DNA of 32,615 nt from Nostoc sp. NOS(2021) (lineage in GTDB: Bacteria > Cyanobacteriota > Cyanobacteriia > Cyanobacteriales > Nostocaceae), in the NCBI RefSeq assembly GCF_017115025.1, contig NZ_JABXKM010000104.1, positions 1 through 32,615 on the forward strand. Direction: 5' to 3'. Each line of letters opens with the position of its first letter. Positions within the stretch are counted from its first letter, which is position 1. The notes under the pieces are model-generated. The model was not told where the DNA came from and made no database searches. It saw nothing but the letters and a program-made list of their open reading frames with translations. The translations under genes were made by a program, and so were the position numbers. Below are positions 8,066 to 16,423 of this stretch, one piece after another.

Positions 8066-9103
8066 TTATTTAATACTGACTCCTAGCGTATAGGAAAAAT
8101 CAGGTTCAGAGTTGGTACCAAAGAAAGTTCCATTATTTTGAGGCAAGAAAGAATCTTTACTCACTGAAATGGAGTACGTACCTGCACCCAGTAAACCGGT
8201 GATTGATGAAGAATTTTGACTGGTGAGTAAAGTCCCATTATCGTTAAACAGTCCGATATTTGCCTTTCCCAATGTCACTGTGTTGATAGTGACGGTTCCT
8301 GAATTTGGTAAATAAAATGTAAAAAAGTCAACATCGGGATTGCCCCCCGATTGAACTGTTGCTAACTCGCCTGAAATATTAACTTTTGAGCCTGATGATA
8401 AGGTACCTAACCCTTCAGCGTTACCCAGTGTGTTGTTTGTACTTTGTCCACCATCTTCCCGCTCATAGAAAAGGAAGTCATCACTACGAAGTTGGAGATT
8501 GTTTCTCCCCTGCACAATACCTATGAGTTCATCTACCTGTCCCGGTTGCTCTGAGAATATTCGTGTGTTGCCTCCAACAGCTTGTAAGCGGTAGTCCTGT
8601 GGAGTTCCTTTGAGTTGAATTTGATCTTGGTTAGACTGGAAGTCAGTAATAGTAGCGAAGTCCCCAAAACCAGGAGTTGTACTGTTGTTATCGTCGTAGA
8701 AAACATTTGTAGCATCTCCCAGGACAAATGTATCTGCCCCAGCCCCGCCAGTCAAGGTATCAAGCTCCCCTAATCCAGGTGGAAGCAGACTACCAGGATA
8801 AACACCAATGAGGATGTCGTCTCCAGCCCCCCCATTAAGTATGTCATTGCCGGGCCCGCCCTGGAGACTATCATTGCCGTCGCCACCATTGAGGATATCA
8901 TTACCCAAATTACCATCTAGGGTGTCATTGCCTCCTTTTCCATTCAGAGTGTTGTTAACACTATTACCAAAAACGAAGTTGTCAAGACTGTTACCTGTGC
9001 CGTTGATAGGGTTAGTTCCGAGCAGCTTCAAGTTCTTCAAATTGGCACCCAGTGTATAGGTGACAGAAGACTGGACGCTATCCTTGCCGAAAGTAATTGC
9101 CAT
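8066..9103 (-). CDS. RTX (hemolysin-type) calcium-binding repeat protein
   Basis: A 345-residue acidic, glycine/asparagine-rich protein. About five nonapeptide GGxGxDxLx repeats occupy residues 55-100 ([45 protein letters not shown]), followed by [12 protein letters not shown] and a [17 protein letters not shown] segment that is typical after RTX blocks. The C-terminal part (about 220-345) resembles a PPC-type beta-sandwich: [17 protein letters not shown] and [11 protein letters not shown]. There is no N-terminal signal peptide, which fits secretion by a type I system, and the repeats would fold on binding calcium outside the cell. The start is ATG 9103, with AGGAGA (9110-9116 region) upstream. 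No enzyme domain is seen, so it may be a surface or matrix protein. Confidence 0.85.
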   Translation of the reverse strand: MAITFGKDSVQSSVTYTLGANLKNLKLLGTNPINGTGNSLDNFVFGNSVNNTLNGKGGNDTLDGNLGNDILNGGDGNDSLQGGPGNDILNGGAGDDILIGVYPGSLLPPGLGELDTLTGGAGADTFVLGDATNVFYDDNNSTTPGFGDFATITDFQSNQDQIQLKGTPQDYRLQAVGGNTRIFSEQPGQVDELIGIVQGRNNLQLRSDDFLFYEREDGGQSTNNTLGNAEGLGTLSSGSKVNISGELATVQSGGNPDVDFFTFYLPNSGTVTINTVTLGKANIGLFNDNGTLLTSQNSSSITGLLGAGTYSISVSKDSFLPQNNGTFFGTNSEPDFSYTLGVSIK

Positions 9104-9130
9104 CTTATTTATCTCTCCTGAATTTCTCAC

Positions 9131-9590
9131 TAATGATTATAGGCACAAAGACAATTTAAGTATTTTCCCTTTTAACGAACTCTTATAACAAGGGAAAATT
9201 ACAGGCTAGTACCGCTTTGCAGAATTCTATTTCGTTAGGAAACTAAATCAAAAAAACAGGAATTTTTTTTTGGCTCAAGAATTGCGACTATACAAATATG
9301 AAGATACCGCAAAAGCTAAAATCACAAAAAAAATGCTTAATTTCTTAAGCATTTGGCTCTGATGATAATTTAAGTCAGCGAGAATAAATCAAACTATGTT
9401 AAGTAATCTGAAAAAAGAGAGGTTGGCTGGTAGAGAGGGCTTCAGTTTTCAAAGTCGGGCTAAAGCCGCTTACTACAAACCTTAATTATTAACACCGTTC
9501 TACTTACTTAACATCTGCTGAGATTATTGATCCAGTGCGTTCTCTTAAAAGTTATTACAAAATTTAGTTGAATTTTGTAATAAATCGAAT
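9131..9590. other. Non-coding gap between RTX gene and raf1
   Basis: No credible gene was found in these 460 bases. The 5' half is AT-rich and may hold the RTX promoter; the 3' half contains one copy of a dispersed repeat (9371-9510). Confidence 0.6.
9371..9510. repeat. Dispersed repeat, copy 1
   Basis: It shares GCGAGAATAAATCAAA, GTTAAGTAAT, GGGCTAAAG and ACTACAAACC plus a TCTACTTA end with 12076-12213. The ends are imperfect inverted repeats (TAAGTAG-like), consistent with a small non-autonomous element. The middle parts differ more than the ends. Confidence 0.7.
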
Positions 9591-10679
9591 TTATTCGTCA
9601 ATCTGCCAGGAATCCTTAGTTAATTCTTCATCCAGAATTTTCTTAGGACGCACAATGATAATAATTTGTCCAAGTAGAGGAATTTCCGGCTCAGTTTCAA
9701 ACCACTGAAAATCTAATTCCCCAGCATTTTCAACGACAAAATAGTTAGAGATATCCCATTCTCGTTGGGCACGATCGATGACTACGACGACGGGTTCTAT
9801 TCGGCTTTGGTTTTGGATGGGGAAGCGATCGCTATTGGCGATAATTACCACTGGATCTTCTGCCGCCAACAGCACTTGCCAACCCGGTAACGGTACCCAA
9901 GCTTGCTCTCCAGAAAACTTCACCATCCGAAATGGTTCAATTTCTGTCACTATGGGCACAGCTTGCAAGTCTTGCCGTGACAATGGCAACTCGCCGACTA
10001 CGGGGACGATTCGGGGTAATTGTTCTTCAGATTCCAGGCGGTAAAAAGGTAAAATTGGAGCCGGACGCTGGGGAACAGTAGTAAAATCAGTCAGTAGCTG
10101 TTCGATTTTTGTCCTTGCTTCTGGCGTGTGAGCAAAGCGTAAACCTTTGGCGATCAGACGCGATCGCTGTTGTAAATCTGTATTTTGGCGTGCCCGTTTC
10201 CAAACTTGGTGAGCAACGGCATCCCCAGGATGGGCAGAAAACCCTTCTGGCAAAGTGCGGAAATAGGAGAACTCTTTAATTGCTTTGGCCACTTCCCGCG
10301 CCTCATCGGCATCGACTTTCTGGACGAAAATCAGTTCGGCGGCACTGGCGCGTTCTTCTTGAGTAAGCAAACGGAGTTCGTATAAAACATCACTGCCGCG
10401 AGTAGCATAGTGCGATCGCGTTGCTGACGAAGCTCCAAACTTTTCCAAAGAATTGTAAACTTGAGAACCAACAACCACCTGATTTTGTTGAATTGGCTCA
10501 AATCCAGTTGCCTCAAAAATTTCTTGGGGATTGTAACCGGCTTTTAGCAACGAGGCGATCGCCATTCCCCATTCCACCCAGTTGCCTTGTTTTTGCCTCA
10601 GCTTTCGCAGTAATTCTTGTGCCACATCGTTGGTAGCATTTTCTTCGGGATTCTGAGCGTTGGGTGGTAGATCAGTCAT
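9591..10679 (-). CDS. raf1: Rubisco accumulation factor 1 (assembly chaperone)
   Basis: The 362-residue product matches cyanobacterial Raf1 over its whole length. The N-terminal helical domain contains the LLRKLRQKQGNWVEWG motif (about 24-39), then ASLLKAGYNPQEIFEATGFEP and SVLYELRLLTQEER-type segments. A flexible linker lies around 200-215, and the beta-rich C-terminal dimerisation domain runs from about 215 to 350. Raf1 acts after chaperonin folding: it binds RbcL dimers and helps to build the RbcL8 core before RbcS joins. It is cytoplasmic. The start is the ATG at 10679 (MTDLPPNAQ). No rbc genes are nearby, as is usual. It is probably a single-gene unit. Confidence 0.93.
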   Translation of the reverse strand: MTDLPPNAQNPEENATNDVAQELLRKLRQKQGNWVEWGMAIASLLKAGYNPQEIFEATGFEPIQQNQVVVGSQVYNSLEKFGASSATRSHYATRGSDVLYELRLLTQEERASAAELIFVQKVDADEAREVAKAIKEFSYFRTLPEGFSAHPGDAVAHQVWKRARQNTDLQQRSRLIAKGLRFAHTPEARTKIEQLLTDFTTVPQRPAPILPFYRLESEEQLPRIVPVVGELPLSRQDLQAVPIVTEIEPFRMVKFSGEQAWVPLPGWQVLLAAEDPVVIIANSDRFPIQNQSRIEPVVVVIDRAQREWDISNYFVVENAGELDFQWFETEPEIPLLGQIIIIVRPKKILDEELTKDSWQIDE

Positions 10680-11117
10680 AATCGGAGTGTGAGCTTCAAC
10701 TTGAGAGGTTGATTAATACCTCATGAGCAAGTCTTATTCTAATCTATGAACTACCCAGACCTACTGCCTTGAGTTCATCTGTAGAAACTTATCTCGACTT
10801 TAATTTTGTGGAATACAGATCGTAAGTTGGCACAGCTAGCTGTGCTAACCTACTGCACGTTGTATCCAAAGGAGGTTTGTTAACGTACCTCATCCATGAT
10901 CAAAACTGCCATAGTTAGGCTGATTTAGTTGGTTTTTCTAGTGCAATTTTTTCTTGCTTCAGATATTTGGGCAGGCAAATATCCTCTGTAGCACTCATAG
11001 TTACCGTATTTAAACATGCAACTTAAGTCAGTATAAACCCTTGATAATTTTGAGCTATTTTCAACTAAGCTTGGTATGGAATATAACAAGATAGTGAATA
11101 TTTAAAGGAAATATCTT
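10680..11117. other. Divergent intergenic region, raf1 / response regulator
   Basis: 438 bases without a convincing gene. A 27-codon frame on the minus strand (11000-10917, starting MSATEDICLPK) has no ribosome-binding site and was not called. The right end has AAGGAA just upstream of the response-regulator ATG. Confidence 0.5.
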
Positions 11118-12074
11118 ATGGATAAGCCCAGTCTCGAAATTGATAAACTCCAACATCAAGTGATGACCCTCGAACGACCAAAAAAGCTGAAAATACTGGT
11201 AGTTGACGATGAGCCAGATAATCTCGATCTGCTTTATCGTACCTTTCGACGCGACTTTAATGTTCTGAAAGCTGATAGTGGGGTGAACGCCCTACAAGTT
11301 TTGGCAGCAGAAGGGGAGGTAGCGGTGATTATCTCCGATCAACGGATGCCAGAAATGAAAGGAACTGAGTTTCTCAGCAAGACTGTACCTCAGTTTCCCG
11401 ATACGGTAAGAATAATTCTCACCGGATTTACTGATATTGAAGACTTGGTAGAGGCGATTAATGCGGGGCAAGTCTACAAATATATCACCAAGCCTTGGGA
11501 TCCAGGGGAACTGAAGGCAGTGGTGCAAAGAGCAGCTGAAACCTACGACTTGCTCAAGCAACGCACAGAAGAATTACGCCGTGCTCATGCTCAAATGGCG
11601 CTGCTGAGTGTTTTGGTACAGCTAACTCAAGCAGCTTCTAGCTTAGAGGAAACTCTCGCTCCAATTGCTAGGGCTGTGAGTCAGACTTTTGGAGCAGAAG
11701 GCTGTATCTTACAACTTACAGATGGAAATACTCTGATTCCGACTCAAGGAACTTACAGCAATACAGGTACAATAGAGAATTGGCTATCTCTTGACCCACT
11801 AACAACGGAAGCGATCGCCACTGGGCAAATGCAAGTTTCCTTAAATGTACTTAAAGACACTAAATTAGTTGATGCTATTTACTACCAAAATACGGGTGTG
11901 CAAGCACATTTAGTTATACCGATTAGCTACCGTAATCAACTTTTGGGCGTATTGTCGCTACAGTGGAAACAACCCTGCACTTTGTGGGAAGATGAATTAA
12001 TGCTAATTAATTTATCAGCGCAACTGGTGGCGATCGCTCTTACTAGTAGTGCCTACCATCAAACCATTGTGTAA
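11118..12074 (+). CDS. Response regulator with REC and GAF domains
   Basis: A 318-residue two-domain protein. The N-terminal receiver (about 24-140) has the acidic pair D30-D31, phospho-acceptor D74 in VIISDQRMPEMKG, T102 in IILTGFTD and K125 in YKYITKPWDP, so phosphotransfer should work. A predicted coiled helix (about 135-165, LKQRTEELRRAHAQM) leads to a GAF domain (about 170-310) that ends HLVIPISYRNQLLGVLSLQW. No cysteine-containing bilin-binding motif stands out in the GAF domain, and there is no HD-GYP, GGDEF or DNA-binding output domain, so it probably acts through protein contacts. AAGGAA lies 7 bases before ATG 11118. No histidine kinase is adjacent. Confidence 0.88.
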   Translation: MDKPSLEIDKLQHQVMTLERPKKLKILVVDDEPDNLDLLYRTFRRDFNVLKADSGVNALQVLAAEGEVAVIISDQRMPEMKGTEFLSKTVPQFPDTVRIILTGFTDIEDLVEAINAGQVYKYITKPWDPGELKAVVQRAAETYDLLKQRTEELRRAHAQMALLSVLVQLTQAASSLEETLAPIARAVSQTFGAEGCILQLTDGNTLIPTQGTYSNTGTIENWLSLDPLTTEAIATGQMQVSLNVLKDTKLVDAIYYQNTGVQAHLVIPISYRNQLLGVLSLQWKQPCTLWEDELMLINLSAQLVAIALTSSAYHQTIV

Positions 12075-12075
12075 G

Positions 12076-12213
12076 TAAGTAGGCGAGAATAAATCAAAGT
12101 AGGTTAAGTAATGTAAAAAATACTGAGATTATTTTGTAGTGAGCGGCTCCAGCGCTCAAATCAGGGCTAAAGTCCTCACTACAAACCTTTAATTATTTAC
12201 GCCGCTCTACTTA
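12076..12213. repeat. Dispersed repeat, copy 2
   Basis: Related to 9371-9510, with the same ends. The core has GTAGTGAG...CTCACTAC, the common Nostoc palindrome. It begins within four bases of the response-regulator stop codon. Confidence 0.7.
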
Positions 12214-12251
12214 GTTGTCATTAGTCATTTGTCAAAAACCAATGACTAATA

Positions 12252-12272
12252 CCCAATGCCCAATGCCCAATG
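12252..12272. repeat. CCCAATG heptamer array ending in the menG start codon
   Basis: Three exact copies of CCCAATG lie at 12252-12258, 12259-12265 and 12266-12272. The ATG of the third copy is the menG start. No Shine-Dalgarno is present. Confidence 0.85.
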
Positions 12273-12962
12273 ACTAACGAAATTCAGTCAATTTTTAACC
12301 GTATTGCTCCAGTTTATGACCAGTTGAACGACTGGTTGAGTCTGGGACAGCATCGAATATGGAAGGAAATGGCAGTGAAATGGAGTGCAGCTAAATCGGG
12401 TGATACTGCGTTAGATTTGTGTTGCGGTAGTGGTGATTTAGCTTTACGTTTGGCACGGCGTGTAGGAGCAACAGGACAGGTGTACGGAGTGGATTTTTCC
12501 CCAAACCTGCTAGAAATTGCTTCATTACGTTCCCAAAGGCAGTACCCCCAACCTGCGATCGCCTGGTTAGAAGCCGATGTGCTAAATTTACCCTTTGACG
12601 ATGACCAATTTGATGCCGCAACAATGGGCTATGGTTTAAGAAATGTTAAAGATATTCCCCGCAGCCTCCAAGAGTTATACCGTGTTTTGAAGCCGGGTGC
12701 TAAAGCCGCAATTTTAGACTTTCATCGACCGAGTAATCTTCAGCTACGTACCTTTCAGCAGTGGTATCTGGATGGTTTGGTGGTGCCAGTTGCCAATTAT
12801 TTAGGCTTAAAAGAAGAATATGCTTACATCAGTCCCAGCTTAGACCGCTTTCCCATCGGAAAAGAGCAAATAGAGTTAGCTCATCAAGTTGGTTTTGCTG
12901 TTGCCACACACTATCCCATTGCGAACGGTATGATGGGAGTGCTGGTAGTCAGCAAATTTTAG
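12270..12962 (+). CDS. menG: Demethylphylloquinone/demethylmenaquinone C-methyltransferase (MenG/UbiE)
   Basis: The 230-residue product is a class I SAM-dependent methyltransferase of the UbiE/COQ5 family. The family opening IFNRIAPVYDQLNDWLSLG lies at about 8-26, SAM motif I ALDLCCGSGDLALRLA at 47-62, motif II FDAATMGYGLRNVKDIPR follows at about 112, and ELYRVLKPGAKAAILDFHRP at about 137. In cyanobacteria this enzyme performs the ring methylation in phylloquinone synthesis, the photosystem I electron carrier. The N-terminus fits homologues, so ATG 12270 is accepted although it lies in a heptamer array without a ribosome-binding site. The DUF445 gene follows 258 bases later. Confidence 0.92.
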   Translation: MTNEIQSIFNRIAPVYDQLNDWLSLGQHRIWKEMAVKWSAAKSGDTALDLCCGSGDLALRLARRVGATGQVYGVDFSPNLLEIASLRSQRQYPQPAIAWLEADVLNLPFDDDQFDAATMGYGLRNVKDIPRSLQELYRVLKPGAKAAILDFHRPSNLQLRTFQQWYLDGLVVPVANYLGLKEEYAYISPSLDRFPIGKEQIELAHQVGFAVATHYPIANGMMGVLVVSKF

Positions 12963-13220
12963 ATTTTAGATTTGCGATAGCGTAGCGTTAGCGAGTTTGC
13001 GAGCGTCTTTTGGATTGGGGACTGCGGAATAGGTAATGGAAGTAGGAAAATCGTTAGTAGTTAGTGGAAAAATAACTCATAACTAATAACCGCCAATTAC
13101 CAATCCCCAATCCCTAATTTATAATCTAGAATCCAAAATCCAAAATCCCTTCGGGTTCGGCAGTCCCCCATCGACGGGAACCGCCAAGACGGGGGCTACC
13201 TCACCAAAATCCAAAATCCT
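12963..13220. repeat. Repeat-filled spacer before DUF445 gene
   Basis: Nearly all of this spacer consists of Nostoc-type repeats: AGCGTAGCGTTAGCGAG (about 12978-12994), and TCCAAAATCCAAAATCC at 13135-13152 and again at 13205-13219, with a GC-rich hairpin-forming segment (CCTTCGGGTTCGG to ACGGGGGCTACC) between the two CCAAAAT arrays. Confidence 0.7.
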
Positions 13221-14456
13221 GTGGACTGGTCTCATCTTTGGCTTTATGTGTCTCCCCCGGTACTGGGTGGAATTATTGGCTATTTCACAAATGATATAGC
13301 GATAAAAATGTTGTTCCGTCCTTACCGAGCAATTTACATTGCTGGACGAAGAGTACCCTTCACCCCTGGATTGATTCCCCGCAACCAGGAACGTCTGGCT
13401 CAAAACATTTCCAATACAATCATGGGGTCACTGCTGACGCCACAAGAATTGCAAAATCTGGCGCGGCGTTTGTTGCAAACAGAACGCGTGCAAGCAGCAA
13501 TTCTCTGGTTGTTGCGGCTGGCGATTGAACAAATCAAAACAGATAAAAACCAAAAAAGTGCCAAAATTGTGGCGGGAATTTTACGGGATTTACTAGGGGA
13601 ATCCTTGCCACGATTACTCAAGGTTTTAGCGCGACGTGAAGACTTTTTGGAAGCGCAGATAAATCAAATTTTTGACCAGATATTGCTGGAATTTCAACTG
13701 AGTGAAGAACAAGCCACGCGGCTTGCTGATTGGTTGTTGCAAGTAGTTCTACCGCCGGATATGCTGCGCCAAGCGATAGTTGATTTTTTGACCGATCGCA
13801 CAATTCAAATTATTGATGAAGGCTTCCGCGAAAAAACCAGTGGTACTTATTGGGTAGTAGCAAATTTGTTTGGCTTACGTAATACTCTCACGCGGCTACG
13901 GACTTTTTGCTTGGATGAAAAGGAGGCTACCAATAGTCGCTTGCAGGAATTGACTCAAGATTTGCAAATGCGCGATCGCATTCGGAAATTATTGCAAAAT
14001 TTATCATTACAAAACTTGCCAATGGGTACGGTGCGCCAACTACGAAAGACCACCCGCGAAAGTGTCCGTCATTACCTGCAAAACAGTGGCAGCGATTTTT
14101 TACAAGGATTAACTGATTCTGTTGATTGGGAAAATATTGCTGTAGTACTGCTGAATCGTCTTAGTACTTCACCTGTTGTAAGTACTTCTTTAGAAGTGAT
14201 GAGTCAAGAGTTGGCTCTAGTTTTAGATAAGTATTTGGAAAAAGATTTAGAAGTAATTGTGGCGCAGGCAATTCCGATTTTGTCGATAGATGAAGTGATA
14301 GTTGACCGTGTGAAATCAACTTCACCTGCTGATTTAGAAGCTGCAATTGAGGGAATTGTGAAAAATGAATTGCAGGCGATTGTGACTTTAGGTGGTGTTT
14401 TGGGTTTTGTCATCGGGTTATTGCAGACAGTGTTTTTAATATTGAGTCAATATTAA
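13221..14456 (+). CDS. DUF445 family membrane-anchored protein
   Basis: A 411-residue protein of the DUF445 (YheB-like) family. Its N-terminal membrane segment includes the family hallmark [16 protein letters not shown] (about 20-35) and [16 protein letters not shown] (about 45-60). A long, mostly helical soluble region follows, then a C-terminal hydrophobic helix, [19 protein letters not shown] (about 388-406), so both ends are probably membrane-anchored. The function is unknown. The start is the GTG at 13221, directly after a CCAAAATCC repeat with no ribosome-binding site; the protein begins [17 protein letters not shown], which fits the family. It lies downstream of menG on the same strand. 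Confidence 0.85.
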   Translation: MDWSHLWLYVSPPVLGGIIGYFTNDIAIKMLFRPYRAIYIAGRRVPFTPGLIPRNQERLAQNISNTIMGSLLTPQELQNLARRLLQTERVQAAILWLLRLAIEQIKTDKNQKSAKIVAGILRDLLGESLPRLLKVLARREDFLEAQINQIFDQILLEFQLSEEQATRLADWLLQVVLPPDMLRQAIVDFLTDRTIQIIDEGFREKTSGTYWVVANLFGLRNTLTRLRTFCLDEKEATNSRLQELTQDLQMRDRIRKLLQNLSLQNLPMGTVRQLRKTTRESVRHYLQNSGSDFLQGLTDSVDWENIAVVLLNRLSTSPVVSTSLEVMSQELALVLDKYLEKDLEVIVAQAIPILSIDEVIVDRVKSTSPADLEAAIEGIVKNELQAIVTLGGVLGFVIGLLQTVFLILSQY

Positions 14457-14697
14457 TTTTTTGCTTTTGCCTGTAAATTTTGATCAAATTATAGTTGCAA
14501 GTTGCCCAGATTCTGAAATTAGTGAAATTGAGCGATCGCCTTTTGAGAAGAACCTGTTGTTCTGTAGCACCAAGAATTGGTCGCAGGGAGACGCTGAAGC
14601 CAACGGAACTACCGGGTGGTAAGGCAGCACGTACCTCTACGATTCCTTCTTTAACTGCGGCAATTGGCTCACCCCACAAGGCGTAGACAATCTTCAT
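14410..14697 (-). CDS. Unrecognised 95-residue ORF, perhaps a gene fragment
   Basis: The frame starts [18 protein letters not shown] with AGGGG seven bases before the ATG, so the N-terminus looks genuine. From about residue 45 ([14 protein letters not shown], spanning a HIP1 site) the sequence resembles repeat-derived translation, and the last 47 bases overlap the DUF445 gene in antisense. I do not recognise the family. It lies 48 bases downstream of, and on the same strand as, the TPP-enzyme remnant at 14746-14928, so it may be the start of a gene that once followed that enzyme gene and has since decayed. Confidence 0.35.
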   Translation of the reverse strand: MKIVYALWGEPIAAVKEGIVEVRAALPPGSSVGFSVSLRPILGATEQQVLLKRRSLNFTNFRIWATCNYNLIKIYRQKQKINIDSILKTLSAITR

Positions 14698-14745
14698 AAC
14701 AGCCCCTACCCAAGATAAACTTAGGCAGAAGCACTACGTTTAGCT

Positions 14746-14928
14746 TTAATGCACTAAAGCGATCGCACGTTTCGTCAACGCCTCCGCAGTCAATCTATTA
14801 AATGCCATCAACTCACCAGCACTGGCTGTAGTTTCCCCACGTTTCCACGCAAAAGTATCACGCTTCGCTGTACTCCGTAACAAAGCTGGTTCCAGCATCG
14901 CCGCAGCACCACCTGTCACAGCAATTAG
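14746..14928 (-). pseudogene. 3'-end fragment of the TPP-enzyme gene (copy 2)
   Basis: It encodes LIAVTGGAAAMLEPALLRST, then AKRDTFAWKRGETTASAGEL and MAFNRLTAEALTKRAIALVH plus a stop, matching the last 60 residues of the enzyme at 17836-20049 with only about six differences. The similarity ends abruptly at GCAATTAG (14921-14928), where the 209-bp repeat starts. Without the rest of the gene it cannot encode an enzyme. Confidence 0.9.
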
Positions 14929-15136
14929 TTTATGAAAATAGCCATAACACACCCTTGTAGGTTGGGTGGAACGGAGTGAAACCCAACAAATAATCTCACT
15001 TGTCACAACAAAATTTTTACATATTAACTTATCTGCTTTAAATTCAGGTGATTTAGTGTTGGGTTACGGCGCAAATACTAATTCGTTGTGCTGCAAATAT
15101 GCCAGCTTGCGCCTCCACCCAACCTACAAAATTACT
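14928..15136. repeat. 209-bp direct repeat with internal inverted repeats, copy 1 (MITE-like)
   Basis: The copy at 16424-16632 differs at only about three positions and has no gaps. Inside, TTGTAGGTTGGGTGGA (about 14954-14969) and TCCACCCAACCTACAA (about 15114-15129) are perfect 16-base inverted ends. The shared sequence extends 26 bases outside the left end, so the duplication was larger than the inverted-repeat element alone. Confidence 0.9.
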
Positions 15137-15179
15137 CCACAGCATACAAGCACGTCCCATTCTTAGAAGATAAAGTGCG

Positions 15180-15364
15180 CGATCGCGGCTGATAAATTTA
15201 TAATTTATAAAGGCATACAGCCAAATAATGTTTTAAATTTTAAAATATATTAGTTAATACCAGAGGCTAGAGAAAATGAGCATTGAGGAAATTATTCTAG
15301 ACAAGGTAAGAATATTACCTCCTGATAAGCAACAAGAGGCATTAGATTTTATAGAATTTTACTT
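15180..15364. repeat. Direct repeat containing antitoxin promoter and 5' end, copy 1
   Basis: From CGATCGCGGCTGATAAATTT it matches 16182-16368 at roughly 95% identity. It spans the upstream region and first 30 codons of a DUF2281-like antitoxin gene. One T is missing from a T run (about 15357-15360) relative to copy 2. Confidence 0.85.
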
Positions 15365-15451
15365 GGGAAAATGCAAAAGCAAGAGTTCTCTGCTGAAGAA
15401 ATAAAGTCAGGGGTTTCAGCTTTGACTCTTGCTCAAGAATACATTTTATAA
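15276..15451 (+). pseudogene. Frameshifted, truncated antitoxin gene (DUF2281-like), copy A1
   Basis: It starts MSIEEIILDKVRILPPDKQQ then EALDFIEF, the usual opening of small DUF2281/VapB-type antitoxins. A missing T after codon 28 shifts the frame and ends the product at 42 residues (15404). Adding back the T, which copy A2 has, restores EFLLGKMQKQEFSAEEIKS and GVSALTLAQEYIL, stopping at 15451. Even so the tail is short. AGAGG lies upstream of the ATG in both copies. The end of the frame is five bases from the convergent PIN-toxin stop codon. Confidence 0.75.
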
Positions 15452-15456
15452 TTACT

Positions 15457-15869
15457 TCAAAATAGGAGATTTTCAAAAGGATAACTTTGCTTCCAACGAT
15501 AAGTATTAAAGTCACGCTGATCTACTGAAAAAATGCGCCCATGCCCTAAATATTCTGCTAAAATTACCAGGGAAGCATCAGCCAAATCCATTGGAAGATT
15601 AGCATATTTTTTTATTAATTCAATAATTCGAGGAGTATGGGTAGGTTCTAAATTAAAAATCGTAAATAATTCTTGTTGCAGACTATTTAGAAAAATAATT
15701 TCAGCGTCAACTCCCTTGCGAGTAGCAAAAGATAACAAGTTTCTGTGACAACACACCATGTTGTAATTAAAGGTTCATTATATTGTTTGAAAGCTTGTTT
15801 TGCTCTTTCGTGGTGAGTGTCTTTTTTATCAATAAGAGCTAACCAAAATCCTGTATCAACGATGATCAT
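15457..15869 (-). pseudogene. VapC-like PIN-domain toxin, frameshifted
   Basis: The N-terminal part reads MIIVDTGFWLALIDKKDTHH, with the first PIN acidic residue (D5), and continues to PLITTWCVVTETCYLLL. The C-terminal half continues one frame over: RKGVDAEIIFLNSLQQELF, then MDLADASLVILAEYLGHGRI with the downstream PIN acidic residues, and FSVDQRDFNTYRW. The shift falls at about 15715-15740, consistent with loss of one base or gain of two. Together the parts make an almost complete PIN ribonuclease of about 137 residues, so this is a recently inactivated toxin unless frameshifting or sequencing error explains it. Its ATG overlaps the end of the antitoxin gene by 14 bases, a usual arrangement for these modules. 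Confidence 0.8.
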
Positions 15870-16116
15870 ATTTAGTTGCCAATGTATTAGATAAAACTTC
15901 TTTATAGGTTGTTGATAAATTTTCGTCAACAGAACAACAACCAATTAATCCAATTTCGTCAAACTTTTCATAGAGACTTTTTTCCTTACTATGATTTGCT
16001 GATTCTGGTTGTGGATAACGCTTTTTGAGTAACTGAATAAAATCAAGTAGTAAGATTTGAGCTTCTTCTGGCAAAGTATCAATATCTTTAGATATTTCTT
16101 CAAATTTGATTACCAT
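15856..16116 (-). CDS. Antitoxin partner of the PIN toxin (DUF2281-like)
   Basis: An 86-residue acidic protein. The N-terminal part MVIKFEEISKDIDTLPEEAQ then LLLDFIQLLKKRY resembles the helix-forming start of DUF2281/VapB-like antitoxins, and the C-terminal tail (SLYEKFDEIGLIGC to STTYKEVLSNTLATKYDHR) looks like a toxin-binding segment. It ends 14 bases inside the toxin gene, indicating translational coupling. It appears intact although its toxin is frameshifted. The family assignment rests on pattern and gene order. It lies on the opposite strand to, and between, the two broken antitoxin copies at 15276 and 16278. Confidence 0.7.
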   Translation of the reverse strand: MVIKFEEISKDIDTLPEEAQILLLDFIQLLKKRYPQPESANHSKEKSLYEKFDEIGLIGCCSVDENLSTTYKEVLSNTLATKYDHR

Positions 16117-16181
16117 AATTAACTTCTAAATTGAATTGAGGAAAATTTTAGTTATGACCCTATTATAGACTAATTGTAAAC

Positions 16182-16368
16182 CGATCGCGGCTGATAAATT
16201 TATAATTTATAAAGGCATACAGCTAAATAATATTTTCAATTTTAAAATATATTAGTTTACACCAGAGGCTAGAGAAAATGAGCATTGAGGAAATTATTAT
16301 AGACAAGGTAAGAATATTACCTCCTGATAAGCAACAAGAGGCATTAGATTTTGTAGAATTTTTACTTA
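16182..16368. repeat. Direct repeat containing antitoxin promoter and 5' end, copy 2
   Basis: Pairs with 15180-15364. The unit includes CGATCGCGG, a TAAATTTATAATTTATAAA palindrome and the first codons of the antitoxin. Confidence 0.85.
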
Positions 16369-16397
16369 CGATTAACATATCTTTTAAATTTGATTAA
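16278..16397 (+). pseudogene. Truncated antitoxin gene (DUF2281-like), copy A2
   Basis: The 39-codon frame begins MSIEEIIIDKVRILPPDKQQ and EALDFVEFLL, identical in style to A1, then runs into unrelated sequence (TINISFKFD) and stops. The full antitoxin family is about 70-90 residues, so this is a truncated remnant with no adjacent toxin on its strand. Confidence 0.7.
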
Positions 16398-16423
16398 TAA
16401 GCTGTAATTATTGGGGAATATGT

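Noticed and set aside
10917..11000. 27-codon minus-strand frame (MSATEDICLPK...)
   Set aside because: Very short, no ribosome-binding site, no known relative.
14966..15166. 66-codon + strand frame in the 209-bp repeat
   Set aside because: It lies across repeat copy 1 and its edge; the same DNA at copy 2 does not preserve it as a gene.
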